Source: Thiotrichaceae bacterium (GTDB taxonomy: Bacteria; Pseudomonadota; Gammaproteobacteria; Beggiatoales; Beggiatoaceae). From it: a DNA stretch of 64,000 nucleotides. Within the stretch, counting starts at the first letter, position 1. Each line of letters begins with the position of its first letter. The position numbers and the translations under genes are program-made. The DNA is taken from contig JAABRD010000020.1 of the NCBI GenBank assembly GCA_011391085.1, positions 1 through 64,000 of the forward strand. The letters are read 5' to 3'. Positions 9,013 through 16,819 of the stretch are shown here, in pieces. Under the pieces are notes generated by a model. The model was not told where the DNA came from and made no database searches. It was given only the letters and a program-made list of their open reading frames with translations.

Positions 9013-9992
9013 GAACCCAGTTTGTAAGGCGGCACCGGCCATGAAAATCGCCCCTGATTCAGAAATTGCTTCACTTGTAACACGCTATGTTGTGCCTTCC
9101 GATCCACTGCCTCCTGAGTATTGAACGCATTATGCGGAGTCAAAATGACATTGGGATGTTTGGCAAGTTCTAAGAGGAGAAGGGCCTCTTTACAATTGGT
9201 TACTTCTCCTTTACGCAAAGCTACCGCTATTTCAGTTTCTTGATCATACACATCGAGGGCGACTCCACCCAGATGACGTTCCTCTAGCAAACGTAATAAA
9301 TCGGCAGTAGGGGAAAATTCTCCTCTGGCGATATTGACAAAAATGACTCCTGGTTGAGCGCGTTTCAGCAATGAGTAGTTGAAGTAACTAAGATTTTGAG
9401 AGGTCAAATCCATGGCACAGACCACGATATTTGCGTGTGCCAACCCTTCTTCAATCGATACATAATTAACGTCAGGATGTTTCTTGTCTATGTCAACACC
9501 CAACACCATCATCCCCAGTCCTCTGCCAATTTGAACAACTTCATAGCCAATATTGCCGACGCCCACTACTAATAGCGTTTTGTGGAAACATTCTTGACCG
9601 GTTAAACCATCGCGGTGAAACGTCTGAAATTGTTGAAGTTGTTGAGGTAGCTTGCGAAGCAGAGACATCCATAATAACATCGTTTGTTCAGCCACGGCAC
9701 GATGGCAATAGAGAGGTAAATAGCCACTGAGTACCTGCTTTTGACAAGTTTGCCAGTAACGATGAATATGGTCATAACCGGTGCTACGAGTCAAAATACC
9801 GTCCAGATTGGTCGCCCACTCAGTGGGAAGAAGAGACTGGGTGCGAATGCTAATCAACGGTGCTGGAGGAGTCTGTGGATTCTCTTCTTGAATGGTTTTC
9901 CAGGTGAAACCAGCCTGAATGTCAGGTGGTAAATAACGTTTAATAGCCTGGTCCTCTTCGGCAAAGGCTTCGTAGAAAAAAATGTCTAGCAT
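9003..9992 (-). CDS. D-isomer-specific 2-hydroxyacid dehydrogenase
   Basis: A 329-residue NAD-dependent dehydrogenase. The Rossmann motif is VVGVGNIGYEVVQIGRGLGM (about residues 145-165). The catalytic Arg is in FVNIARGEFS and the His in ILTPHNAFNT, with the Glu region in ALDVYDQE. Family members reduce 2-oxoacids to D-2-hydroxyacids, for example D-lactate or glycerate; the substrate cannot be read here. The stop codon and the last residues (GSGV) come from a palindromic repeat at 8983-9012, so the original tail may have been replaced. It starts at 9992. Confidence 0.9.
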   Translation of the reverse strand: MLDIFFYEAFAEEDQAIKRYLPPDIQAGFTWKTIQEENPQTPPAPLISIRTQSLLPTEWATNLDGILTRSTGYDHIHRYWQTCQKQVLSGYLPLYCHRAVAEQTMLLWMSLLRKLPQQLQQFQTFHRDGLTGQECFHKTLLVVGVGNIGYEVVQIGRGLGMMVLGVDIDKKHPDVNYVSIEEGLAHANIVVCAMDLTSQNLSYFNYSLLKRAQPGVIFVNIARGEFSPTADLLRLLEERHLGGVALDVYDQETEIAVALRKGEVTNCKEALLLLELAKHPNVILTPHNAFNTQEAVDRKAQHSVLQVKQFLNQGRFSWPVPPYKLGSGV

Positions 9993-10058
9993 AAGAAAGT
10001 TTCATTTTGGAGTCCAAAACGTGTTTTGGATTCCGTGTTTTGGACTCCGTGTTTTCAG

Positions 10059-11459
10059 TTAAAATAAAGACGGTTGCTTCTCTCCAGTGGCAACGACTTT
10101 TACATAACGCACAGGCTTGGTTAATTTTTTCACTTTACCTAATTCCATGGCACGTTTTAGCCACTGTTTTAATTGGCCAGGATGTAAATTCAAACGGTCG
10201 GCCAGTTCGTCTTCCGTGATTTCAGTCTTCAATTGGGATTCCAGATAAGGCCATACAATGCTAAATAAATCGGGAGGCATTTTAGTTTGGTCAAGGTCCG
10301 GTGCCTGTTTTTGGATGGATTTGGGAGGTTTGACCGGTGGGAGTTCCGTCACTTTAGGAGGAGATACGGTTTTCTCTGCCACACTCTTTGAGGAGGCTGT
10401 GCGAGTCTCCGCGATAGCGAGAGAGGGTCTTTCTTCAGCCACCTTGGGATCTTGAAACGAAGTTGGCGCCGTCACAGGAAGAGGCGTTGGTTTAGCCACG
10501 CCAGTAGCCAACTGTTGTAAATATTCGCGCAAATCCGAAGTATGTTCCAAAATGGAACTATCCAAGGCCATCGCCCCTTGACTCAACAACTGTTGATTCC
10601 CAACGGAGTTTTCATCTTGGCGAACCCACAGAGGCGTCCAACCCGCCCGTAAGTTTTCCATGGCCCCTGCCCAACTGCCTTCTTGTTCAAAATCACTATT
10701 GATGACCACCGCCCAATCAGATAAGGCATACACATATTTATGACTAGCTAATAGATTGCCGACGTTGAAGCCCGTTTGGGGATCAAAGGGAGACATGAGG
10801 AGGAGCCGTTCTTCTTGTAAAGCATCTCGATATTTGCTAGAAACTGCCGCTTTAGCTAATCCATCAGCCAAGATTCCGACGGCACAACGACCTTGGGCGA
10901 GGGCGGTTAAAATGGCTTCGGTATTGATACCGCGAGTACCACCTGACAAGACCGTGATACCTTGATGGGCCGCCACTTTGGTGAGTCTTTTGGTAAAATC
11001 AATCATCTCCTTTTGGGTGTTTCGAGTGCCCACGATGGCCAAACCACCTTTTTGTAATAATATCGAGGGACCAATTCCATACAAGAGAGGTGGCGCCGCA
11101 TGTCCCAACCGGGTTTTTAAGCGGGTGGGATAGGTTTTATCGCCGCGGCTGATGACCCAGAAGCCTTGCTTCGTCCAGGTCTCAACGGCCGCAACCATAG
11201 CTGGTTTTCGCATGAGGAGGGTCAATAAACGACTGGCGGTAACATTTTGATAGGCAAGGGGTTTAATCAGAGTGGCGGCCGTCGAGTCTAACAAATCCGC
11301 AGGTCGCAGTTGTTGTTCATGTAGCCATTGCGCCAGCCAAGCATATTCCAAGGAGGTTAAAGGTTGAATATCTCGTTTTTCAGTTTTTTTGCCAAGGGCA
11401 CTGCATAGCAATAAAATGGCTTGAGTATCTGGACTGAGTTGAGGTTCTGTGTGGTTCAT
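10059..11459 (-). CDS. DprA/Smf-like DNA-processing protein
   Basis: A 466-residue protein with a Rossmann-type DprA core at about residues 95-310: LLYGIGPSILLQKGGLAIVG, then LSGGTRGINTEAI (the GGxRGID-type motif), and NLLASHKYVYALSDWAVVI. A Pro/Ser/Lys-rich linker of about 70 residues follows, then a C-terminal winged-helix-like domain (ITEDELADRLNLHPGQLKQW). DprA loads RecA on incoming single-stranded DNA in natural transformation. This protein is longer and more diverged than classical DprA (about 370 residues), so it may be a DprA-like paralogue with another role. It is flanked by repeats and has no operon partner. Confidence 0.75.
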   Translation of the reverse strand: MNHTEPQLSPDTQAILLLCSALGKKTEKRDIQPLTSLEYAWLAQWLHEQQLRPADLLDSTAATLIKPLAYQNVTASRLLTLLMRKPAMVAAVETWTKQGFWVISRGDKTYPTRLKTRLGHAAPPLLYGIGPSILLQKGGLAIVGTRNTQKEMIDFTKRLTKVAAHQGITVLSGGTRGINTEAILTALAQGRCAVGILADGLAKAAVSSKYRDALQEERLLLMSPFDPQTGFNVGNLLASHKYVYALSDWAVVINSDFEQEGSWAGAMENLRAGWTPLWVRQDENSVGNQQLLSQGAMALDSSILEHTSDLREYLQQLATGVAKPTPLPVTAPTSFQDPKVAEERPSLAIAETRTASSKSVAEKTVSPPKVTELPPVKPPKSIQKQAPDLDQTKMPPDLFSIVWPYLESQLKTEITEDELADRLNLHPGQLKQWLKRAMELGKVKKLTKPVRYVKVVATGEKQPSLF

Positions 11460-11493
11460 AGTTGAAGAACTGGATGCAACGCTTAACTACCAA

Positions 11494-11527
11494 AGAAACT
11501 AAGTTTACTTACAGAAACTTAGTTTCT
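11494..11527. repeat. GAAACTAAGTTTA double palindrome
   Basis: AGAAACTAAGTTTACTTACA followed by GAAACTTAGTTTCT. This is a variant copy of the double palindrome family, left of the element at 11547. Confidence 0.8.
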
Positions 11528-11546
11528 CGTTCACTCTTCAAAGAAA

Positions 11547-11707
11547 TATAGTAGTATTCATCTGCTTTTGTACCTTCTCTCTGTCCCTGTAGGGTGGATT
11601 TCGCTGCGCGTATCCACCAAAATAGATAGAGAATGGTGGATACGCTTCGCTTAATCCACCCTACATTTTAAATCAAAATGGGACAAGGGTGAATGAATAT
11701 TACTATA
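11547..11707. mobile_element. TATAGT-ended MITE carrying a GTGGAT hairpin
   Basis: The ends are TATAGTAGTATTCA and TGAATATTACTATA. The interior is not the usual CGCAATAATTC hairpin but an inverted repeat of GTAGGGTGGAT and ATCCACCCTAC. The sequence AAGAAA occurs on both sides. Ends that begin TA fit TA-targeting elements of the IS630/Tc1 kind; no coding region. Confidence 0.82.
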
Positions 11708-11708
11708 A

Positions 11709-11741
11709 AGAAACTCAGTTTCTCGAAGAAACTGAGTTTCT
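11709..11741. repeat. GAAACTCAGTTTC double palindrome
   Basis: AGAAACTCAGTTTCTCGA followed by AGAAACTGAGTTTCT, directly downstream of the stop of the cytochrome gene on the minus strand. It may help terminate that transcript. Confidence 0.8.
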
Positions 11742-11743
11742 GC

Positions 11744-12121
11744 TTATTTTTTGGTCGCGGCCATTTCAAATTTGTAGTATTCGCTATTGAGGTAAGAAGC
11801 GACTTGTTCCACTTCTTCTTCAAACCAGGGAATACTCAGTTGCGTTGCACACCATTGTACTTGGGTTTTGACACCTTCGTAACTTTTCATTTTACGGGTG
11901 TCTCTGGTGTAAAGTTCGGATTGATGGCAACGCACACAATTCCCATCGTGTAACTTTTTACCCGCCTCATTAGCCGGCGGCGCCGCTACTGGTGGTGAAG
12001 CAGGTTGAGTGGCTTCGGGGGTTGCGGTGGGAGAAGCAGCAGAGGAGGGTTTGGCTTCCTCCGCCATGACATTGACTGTTGTTGCTAAACAACTGTATAA
12101 TAACCAATATTTCATTTTCAT
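11744..12121 (-). CDS. periplasmic monoheme cytochrome c
   Basis: A 125-residue protein with a signal peptide (residues 1-20, ending VMA before EEAK), an Ala/Pro-rich linker of about 30 residues, and one heme site CVRCH at residues 62-66. A Met suitable as the distal ligand may be in the RKMKSYEG segment. The start ATG 12121 has AGGA eight bases upstream. It is probably a small soluble or tethered electron carrier in the periplasm; the partner is unknown. The Pro/Ala linker is unusual for a class I cytochrome of this size. Confidence 0.88.
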   Translation of the reverse strand: MKMKYWLLYSCLATTVNVMAEEAKPSSAASPTATPEATQPASPPVAAPPANEAGKKLHDGNCVRCHQSELYTRDTRKMKSYEGVKTQVQWCATQLSIPWFEEEVEQVASYLNSEYYKFEMAATKK

Positions 12122-12146
12122 TTGAGTGTTCCTAAATGTGATTGTT

Positions 12147-12231
12147 GTGGTTCAAGCATGGACGGTGGATACGCTTCGCTTAATCCACCCTACAAATTAC
12201 AGTGGTTCAAGCATGGACGGTGGATACGCTT
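12147..12231. repeat. 30-bp duplication of the peptidase gene end plus GTGGAT palindrome
   Basis: The last 25 bases or so of the M48 peptidase gene (12202-12231) are repeated at 12147-12176, with a GGTGGATACGCTT...TAATCCACC palindrome between. This palindrome also occurs at 11595-11665 and in degenerate form near 28415. Confidence 0.75.
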
Positions 12232-13464
12232 TCAAATGTGCAATTCGCACCGGCACCGGCGGATGCGAATCATAACACGCCGAGTATAACGGATCAGGTG
12301 TCAAGGTACTGGCATTGTCTTTATGCAACTTAACTAATGCCTGTATCAAACCTTGTGGCCCGGCCTGTTGAACCGCAAACTCATCGGCTTCAAATTCATG
12401 TTGACGAGACATCCAAGCTAACCAGGGTGATAAGAAGAAAGTAAATATCGGAATCACCAACGTGAATAGTAACAAGCCCATGTAAGTAGATATGGTGCTG
12501 ACTCCTAGCCCCTGGTAAAACCAAGTTTGGTCGATCAACCAACCTAATAATGCCAACCCTGCCAATGCTAAACCGCCGATGAGGAGAAGACGTTTTGGGA
12601 TATGTTTACGTTTGAAATGACCGATTTCGTGCGCTAACACCGCTTCCATTTCGTCGGCGGTCAGGCATTCCAACAAGGTGTCAAAAAACACGATGCGTTT
12701 ATGGTTGCCAAAACCGGTAAAGTAGGCATTGCCATGTCCTGAACGTTTGGAACCGTCCATGACAAACACGCCATCACTGGTCAAACTATTGCGTTGCAAT
12801 AATGCCTCAATCCGTCGCTTTAACTCTTCATTTTCCAACGGTTTAAATTCGTTAAACAGAGGTGCAATAAAGGTTGGATACGCCCATAATAGTAACAAAC
12901 TGAATCCCATATCCAAGCCGACCAGACGAAAAACCACCAGAAGGGGCCTGCGTGTTCCATCAACCACAAAATTAACGCAGTGAAGGGTACTCCAATGACT
13001 AGCAATAAAATCAAAGATTTAACGAGGTCTGTCAAGAATAAACGGGGAGTGGTACGGTTAAAATCAAACTGCGCTTCCAAGCGAAATGTGGTATATAAGT
13101 TAGCAGGTAAGTCAAGTAATGCCGACACGACCATCATGCTGATGATGACCCCGACACCCGTCCACAATGGCGACCAATCTAAACTACGCCAAGTTTGGTC
13201 GAAATATTCTAGCAAACCACCCAGCGTCCACAATAGCACTATCACAGTGTCCATAATAAGCATTTTTTGTGCGAAACGGGTTTTTGCCAAAGTATAAGCG
13301 GCAGCTTTTTGATGGTCTGATAGAGAGACGGTTTGACTAAATGCGCTGGGTACGGCATCTTGATGGGCGCGAACAAAACTTATTTGCCGTTTAGCTAACC
13401 AGATTTGTAAAATAGTTCCTAACACTAAAAAAATTAAGAAAATGGAAGTAAACTCGTTCATCAT
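12197..13464 (-). pseudogene. M48 (Ste24-type) zinc metallopeptidase, one frameshift
   Basis: Two overlapping reading frames (13464 to about 12906, then to 12197) together give about 422 residues, the usual size of Ste24/CAAX-protease-like membrane peptidases. The N-terminal part has several membrane segments and ends FWWFFVWSAWIWD; the C-terminal part begins GFSLLLLWAYPTFIAP and carries the zinc motif HEIGH and the later EFEADEFA. The break falls at a GGG run (12906-12908 on the plus strand as CCC), where one extra G would restore one frame. Either a real disruption or a single-base sequence error. It stands upstream of orn in opposite orientation, a neighbourhood seen in related bacteria. 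Confidence 0.85.
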
Positions 13465-13492
13465 AAAAAGTTTTATCAGGTTAAAATGGATA

Positions 13493-13765
13493 GTCTGAAT
13501 CAGAATTTGCAGAATTTAAGAATTAACCGAATGGGAGAAATGATTTCGTTCCCACGCGCCTGCGTGGGAATGCCGTGCGATGCTTACCTACTATAGTGAT
13601 ATTCACTTATTCTTGTACCCCCCAGCCCCCGCACGCAGGGGGGTCACTCCCCCCCGTGTACGGGGGGGGGCTGGGGGGTACAAAAATGAATGAATATTAC
13701 TATACAATCCAGCGAGAAATGCTGGCGCGTGGAAACGAGAACATTCTGCTAATTCTGATTCAGAC
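13493..13765. mobile_element. GTCTGAATCAGAAT-ended element with a nested TATAGT MITE
   Basis: GTCTGAATCAGAATTTGCAG at the left is matched by ATTCTGATTCAGAC at the right. Inside it, at 13592-13704, is a complete TATAGTGATATTCA-ended element. The same GTCTGAATCAGAA/TTCTGATTCAGAC pair frames another repeat block at 42208-42423. There is no coding sequence. Confidence 0.7.
13592..13704. mobile_element. TATAGT-ended MITE with a C/G-run hairpin
   Basis: The ends are TATAGTGATATTCA and TGAATATTACTATA. The interior is GTACCCCCCAGC ... GCTGGGGGGTAC with further C and G runs. The copy at 46102-46237 has the same interior type, while others carry a CGCAATAATTC hairpin. Confidence 0.85.
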
Positions 13766-13861
13766 AACATATTATCACATCCTAGTATATTTAGTATATT
13801 TAGGTTAAAATAATTTCTATTAAAGTCTTAAAATACTTTCATTATTTATGATTTACAATTT

Positions 13862-14404
13862 ATGCCTCAAAATTCCACCAACTTGATATGGATTGATTTA
13901 GAAATGACAGGACTCCATCCTGACAATGATACCATTATAGAAATTGCCACGCTGGTGACAGATAGTCATCTCAATGTGGTTGCAGAAGGTCCCGTGTTAG
14001 CAATTCATCAAAGTGACGCGGTTCTGGCCACGATGGATGAGTGGAATCAAAAACAACATGGACAATCTGGATTGGTTGAACGAGTGCGACGTAGCACTAT
14101 CACCATGGCCACAGCGGAACAGAGGACATTGGAATTTGTGCAACAGCATGTTCCAGCCAACACTTCTCCTATCTGTGGCAATACCATCTGTCAAGACCGA
14201 CGCTTTTTATTTCGCTATATGCCGACGTTGGAAAAATATTTTCACTACCGTCATTTAGATGTCAGCACCTTGAAAGAATTGGCCAAACGTTGGCTACCAA
14301 GTTTACCAGAATTTGACAAAGTCTCCAAACATTTGGCGATGAGTGATATTCACGATTCGATTGAAGAATTGAAATATTACCGGACTCATTTTTTACGAGG
14401 GTAG
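13862..14404 (+). CDS. orn: oligoribonuclease
   Basis: A 180-residue DEDDh 3'-5' exonuclease that degrades 2-5 nt RNAs and pGpG to mononucleotides. Motifs: [12 protein letters not shown] (D and E of ExoI), [16 protein letters not shown] (ExoII), and [17 protein letters not shown] (His and Asp of ExoIII). Length matches E. coli Orn (181). It is followed 100 bases later by nnr and tsaE, a conserved gammaproteobacterial order. Confidence 0.97.
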   Translation: MPQNSTNLIWIDLEMTGLHPDNDTIIEIATLVTDSHLNVVAEGPVLAIHQSDAVLATMDEWNQKQHGQSGLVERVRRSTITMATAEQRTLEFVQQHVPANTSPICGNTICQDRRFLFRYMPTLEKYFHYRHLDVSTLKELAKRWLPSLPEFDKVSKHLAMSDIHDSIEELKYYRTHFLRG

Positions 14405-14470
14405 GGTGCGTCCTACGCACCATTTTTAAAACGGCCAGGTATCAGAAAAGGTGCGTAGGACGCACCCTAC
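14401..14470. terminator. TAGGGTGCGTCCTACGCACC palindrome downstream of orn
   Basis: GTAGGGTGCGTCC is matched by GGACGCACCCTAC, and each arm is itself a smaller hairpin. It overlaps the orn stop and may reduce read-through to nnr. A half copy is at about 31838-31860, so it is also a dispersed repeat. Confidence 0.5.
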
Positions 14471-14505
14471 CAAACCATCCGCCATTTGCTATCTAAACTT
14501 CGATT

Positions 14506-16002
14506 ATGGAAAAAAAACCTCTTCCCTTAACCCTTTACCGCGCCAGCCAGGTACGCGAATTGGACCGCATTGCCATTGAAGAAATGGGTATCCCCGGCGT
14601 TTGTCTCATGGAACGCGCCGGCAGTGCGGCATTTGCCCTGTTACAACAACGTTGGCCACGCGCCCGGCGCCTTGCCGTTCTCTGCGGGGTTGGCAACAAT
14701 GGTGGAGATGGCTATGTGTTAGCACGACTCGCCTATTTAGTCGGTTACGAGGTCACCGTCTTACAACTGGGTGACATCTCGAAACTCAAAGGTGAAGCCC
14801 GTATCACCTACGAAGCCATGACGGAAGTGGGACTCACTGTGCAAGTCTTTGCCGAAAAGAAACTGACGATAGTGGAAGTGGTTGTCGACGCCCTCTTTGG
14901 TACTGGTTTAGACCGCAAAATAGCAGGACCCTGGCGCACCGTCATAGAAGCTTTACATCGTTGCAATTGCCCCGTCTTATCTTTAGACATCCCCTCTGGC
15001 TTACATGCTGATACGGGCACCGTCTTAGGTGTTGCGGTACGTGCCGACGCGACCATCAGTTTTATTGGACTCAAACAAGGTCTGTTTACCGGTGATGGAC
15101 CTGAATATTGTGGAGACATTTATTTTGATGATTTACAAGTTCCTCCAGCTACCTTTAAACAAATCAAGGCTACCGTCAATCGCCTCGATTATGAGACTTT
15201 AAAAACCACGTTTAAAAAACGCACACGCACAGCCCACAAAGGCACCTTTGGACACGTCTTAGTGATTGGAGGAGATAAAGGGATGACAGGCGCCGCCCGC
15301 TTGGCCGCCGAAGCTGCCGCCCGGGTGGGGGCCGGCAAAGTCAGTCTCGCCACTCGTGCCACCCACGCCACTCTCATCAATCTGACATGCCCAGAAATCA
15401 TGAGTCATGGAGTAGAAACCACCGAAGAACTTCTCCCCTTGTTAGACAATACCGATGTTATCGCCATTGGCCCAGGCCTGGGCCAAACCTTATGGGCCCG
15501 TGCCATGTTGGAAGCCGTAAAAGATACCCAAAAACCTGTGGTCGCCGATGCTGACGCTTTAAATCTACTCGCCCGCCTCCCCTTTCGCTTCGTTAACAGC
15601 ATTCTTACTCCCCATGTTGGTGAAGCGGCCCGCTTACTGGAAATCACCACAGAAGTCATCCAAAGTGACCGGTTCGCTGCCGTTCGTTCGTTACAACTAC
15701 GTTTCGGAAGCGTCTGTATTCTCAAAGGTGCTGGCACATTAGTTGCGAATGAGAATGGCCAAGTCAACATCTGCACAGCAGGCAACCCCGGGATGGCTTG
15801 TGGTGGCATGGGCGATATTCTCACAGGCATTATCGCAGGTCTTCTAGCCCAAGGTTTTTCCACTGTTGAAGCTGCCAATATCGGCGTGTGTCTACATGGT
15901 AAAGCGGGAGACCGCGGGGCCAAAGAAGGAGAACGCGGTTTACTTCCCAGTGACTTATTTCCTTGGATACGTTATTATGCTAACCCTGAATTAGAAAACT
16001 AA
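14506..16002 (+). CDS. nnr: bifunctional NAD(P)H-hydrate epimerase/ADP-dependent dehydratase
   Basis: A 498-residue fusion. The N-terminal YjeF_N epimerase (residues about 10-215) has GVGNNGGDGYVLARL. The C-terminal YjeF_C dehydratase (about 230-490) has VLVIGGDKGMTGAARLAAEA and the nucleotide-binding NPGMACGGMGDILTGIIAGL. Together they repair hydrated NADH and NADPH in the cytoplasm. The stop codon overlaps the tsaE start by one base (TAATG), so the genes are translationally coupled. Confidence 0.97.
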   Translation: MEKKPLPLTLYRASQVRELDRIAIEEMGIPGVCLMERAGSAAFALLQQRWPRARRLAVLCGVGNNGGDGYVLARLAYLVGYEVTVLQLGDISKLKGEARITYEAMTEVGLTVQVFAEKKLTIVEVVVDALFGTGLDRKIAGPWRTVIEALHRCNCPVLSLDIPSGLHADTGTVLGVAVRADATISFIGLKQGLFTGDGPEYCGDIYFDDLQVPPATFKQIKATVNRLDYETLKTTFKKRTRTAHKGTFGHVLVIGGDKGMTGAARLAAEAAARVGAGKVSLATRATHATLINLTCPEIMSHGVETTEELLPLLDNTDVIAIGPGLGQTLWARAMLEAVKDTQKPVVADADALNLLARLPFRFVNSILTPHVGEAARLLEITTEVIQSDRFAAVRSLQLRFGSVCILKGAGTLVANENGQVNICTAGNPGMACGGMGDILTGIIAGLLAQGFSTVEAANIGVCLHGKAGDRGAKEGERGLLPSDLFPWIRYYANPELEN

Positions 16003-16457
16003 TGTCTTACATTATTCCTACCTCTGAAGCTATGGAACAGGTGGGTGCGCAATTCGCCACGGCCTGTCATTCCCATTGCACCATTTACCTAGTTGGTGAC
16101 TTAGGCGTTGGTAAAACGACTCTCGTTCGCGGTTTCTTACATGCTTTAGGACACCCAGGCACCGTCAAAAGTCCCACCTATACTCTCGTGGAACCCTATC
16201 AAATTGGCAACCACTTCATTTACCATTTTGACCTCTACCGATTAAGTCATCCAGAGGAACTAGAATATTTGGGAATCCGCGATTATCTGGAAGAGAATGT
16301 GATATGTTTAATTGAATGGCCAGAACGCGGTGGCTATATCACTCCCCCACCTGATCTAGAAATTCAACTTTATCACCATGTCGAAGGACGGCGGTTAGAA
16401 TGGAAGGCTTATACGGAAACGGGAATCGCTATTGTTCAAAGAGTAGGATGGAGTTGA
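16002..16457 (+). CDS. tsaE: tRNA threonylcarbamoyladenosine synthesis ATPase TsaE
   Basis: A 151-residue ATPase with Walker A GDLGVGKTTLVRG (about residues 31-43), the motif VKSPTYTLVEPY, and HFDLYRL. TsaE acts with TsaB and TsaD to form t6A at position 37 of ANN-decoding tRNAs. Its start overlaps the nnr stop. Confidence 0.96.
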   Translation: MSYIIPTSEAMEQVGAQFATACHSHCTIYLVGDLGVGKTTLVRGFLHALGHPGTVKSPTYTLVEPYQIGNHFIYHFDLYRLSHPEELEYLGIRDYLEENVICLIEWPERGGYITPPPDLEIQLYHHVEGRRLEWKAYTETGIAIVQRVGWS

Positions 16458-16498
16458 CGGAAATGACTGTTTAGCTTCACCTAAACCGTAATTTATTC

Positions 16499-16529
16499 CA
16501 GGAGTTCAAAGCTACGCTTTGGACTCCTA
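16499..16529. repeat. AGGAGTTCAAAGC palindrome
   Basis: AGGAGTTCAAAGC, TAC, GCTTTGGACTCCT. A dispersed family copy between tsaE and the MscK-type locus; it may serve as a terminator for the nnr-tsaE transcript. Confidence 0.8.
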
Positions 16530-16558
16530 GAACCATACTCTACCAAGAGGATTTTCTT

Positions 16559-16819
16559 ATGCGCTTACATCACTTCATTTTTTATCTCTACATCTTTTTA
16601 GCTTTACACCTAGTTCCATCTGCTATCCTGGCCCAACCGCTAGGCGATAACACGCCACCCACGCCAGAAGAGTTATCCACCGATATTACTCCGGAGTGGT
16701 TGGTTAAACAACAACAAGTTATTGTCAAGGCCCAGGCCGCTTTGGGGAAGGAACGGCAAACCTGGAAAACAGAGGAGAAAAACTTTCCTAAGAAACAGGA
16801 GCGGCGCCTTCTAAAGTGA
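16559..16819 (+). CDS. signal-peptide-bearing N-terminus of the MscK-type channel, out of frame
   Basis: 86 residues: a signal peptide (residues 1-27, ending AILA before QPLGD), then a charged stretch ending KNFPKKQERRLLK. The following gene lacks a signal peptide and opens in the minus-one frame. Reading across at about 16792-16806 joins this fragment smoothly to a Pro/Ala/Lys-rich linker (ETGAAPSKVTPP). I therefore treat it as the first exon-like part of the same gene, separated by a single-base change or an error. AAGAGGA lies upstream of the ATG. Confidence 0.65.
   Translation: MRLHHFIFYLYIFLALHLVPSAILAQPLGDNTPPTPEELSTDITPEWLVKQQQVIVKAQAALGKERQTWKTEEKNFPKKQERRLLK

Noticed and set aside
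14808-15923. Long minus-strand open frames opposite nnr
   Set aside because: The plus-strand protein is a clear two-domain Nnr; the antisense frames have Ser/Arg/Ala bias and no homologous motifs.
16742-16806. Programmed minus-one frameshifting in the MscK-type gene
   Set aside because: The only AAAAAC-type slip site would run into a TAA in the new frame at 16789; no slippery site exists after it.
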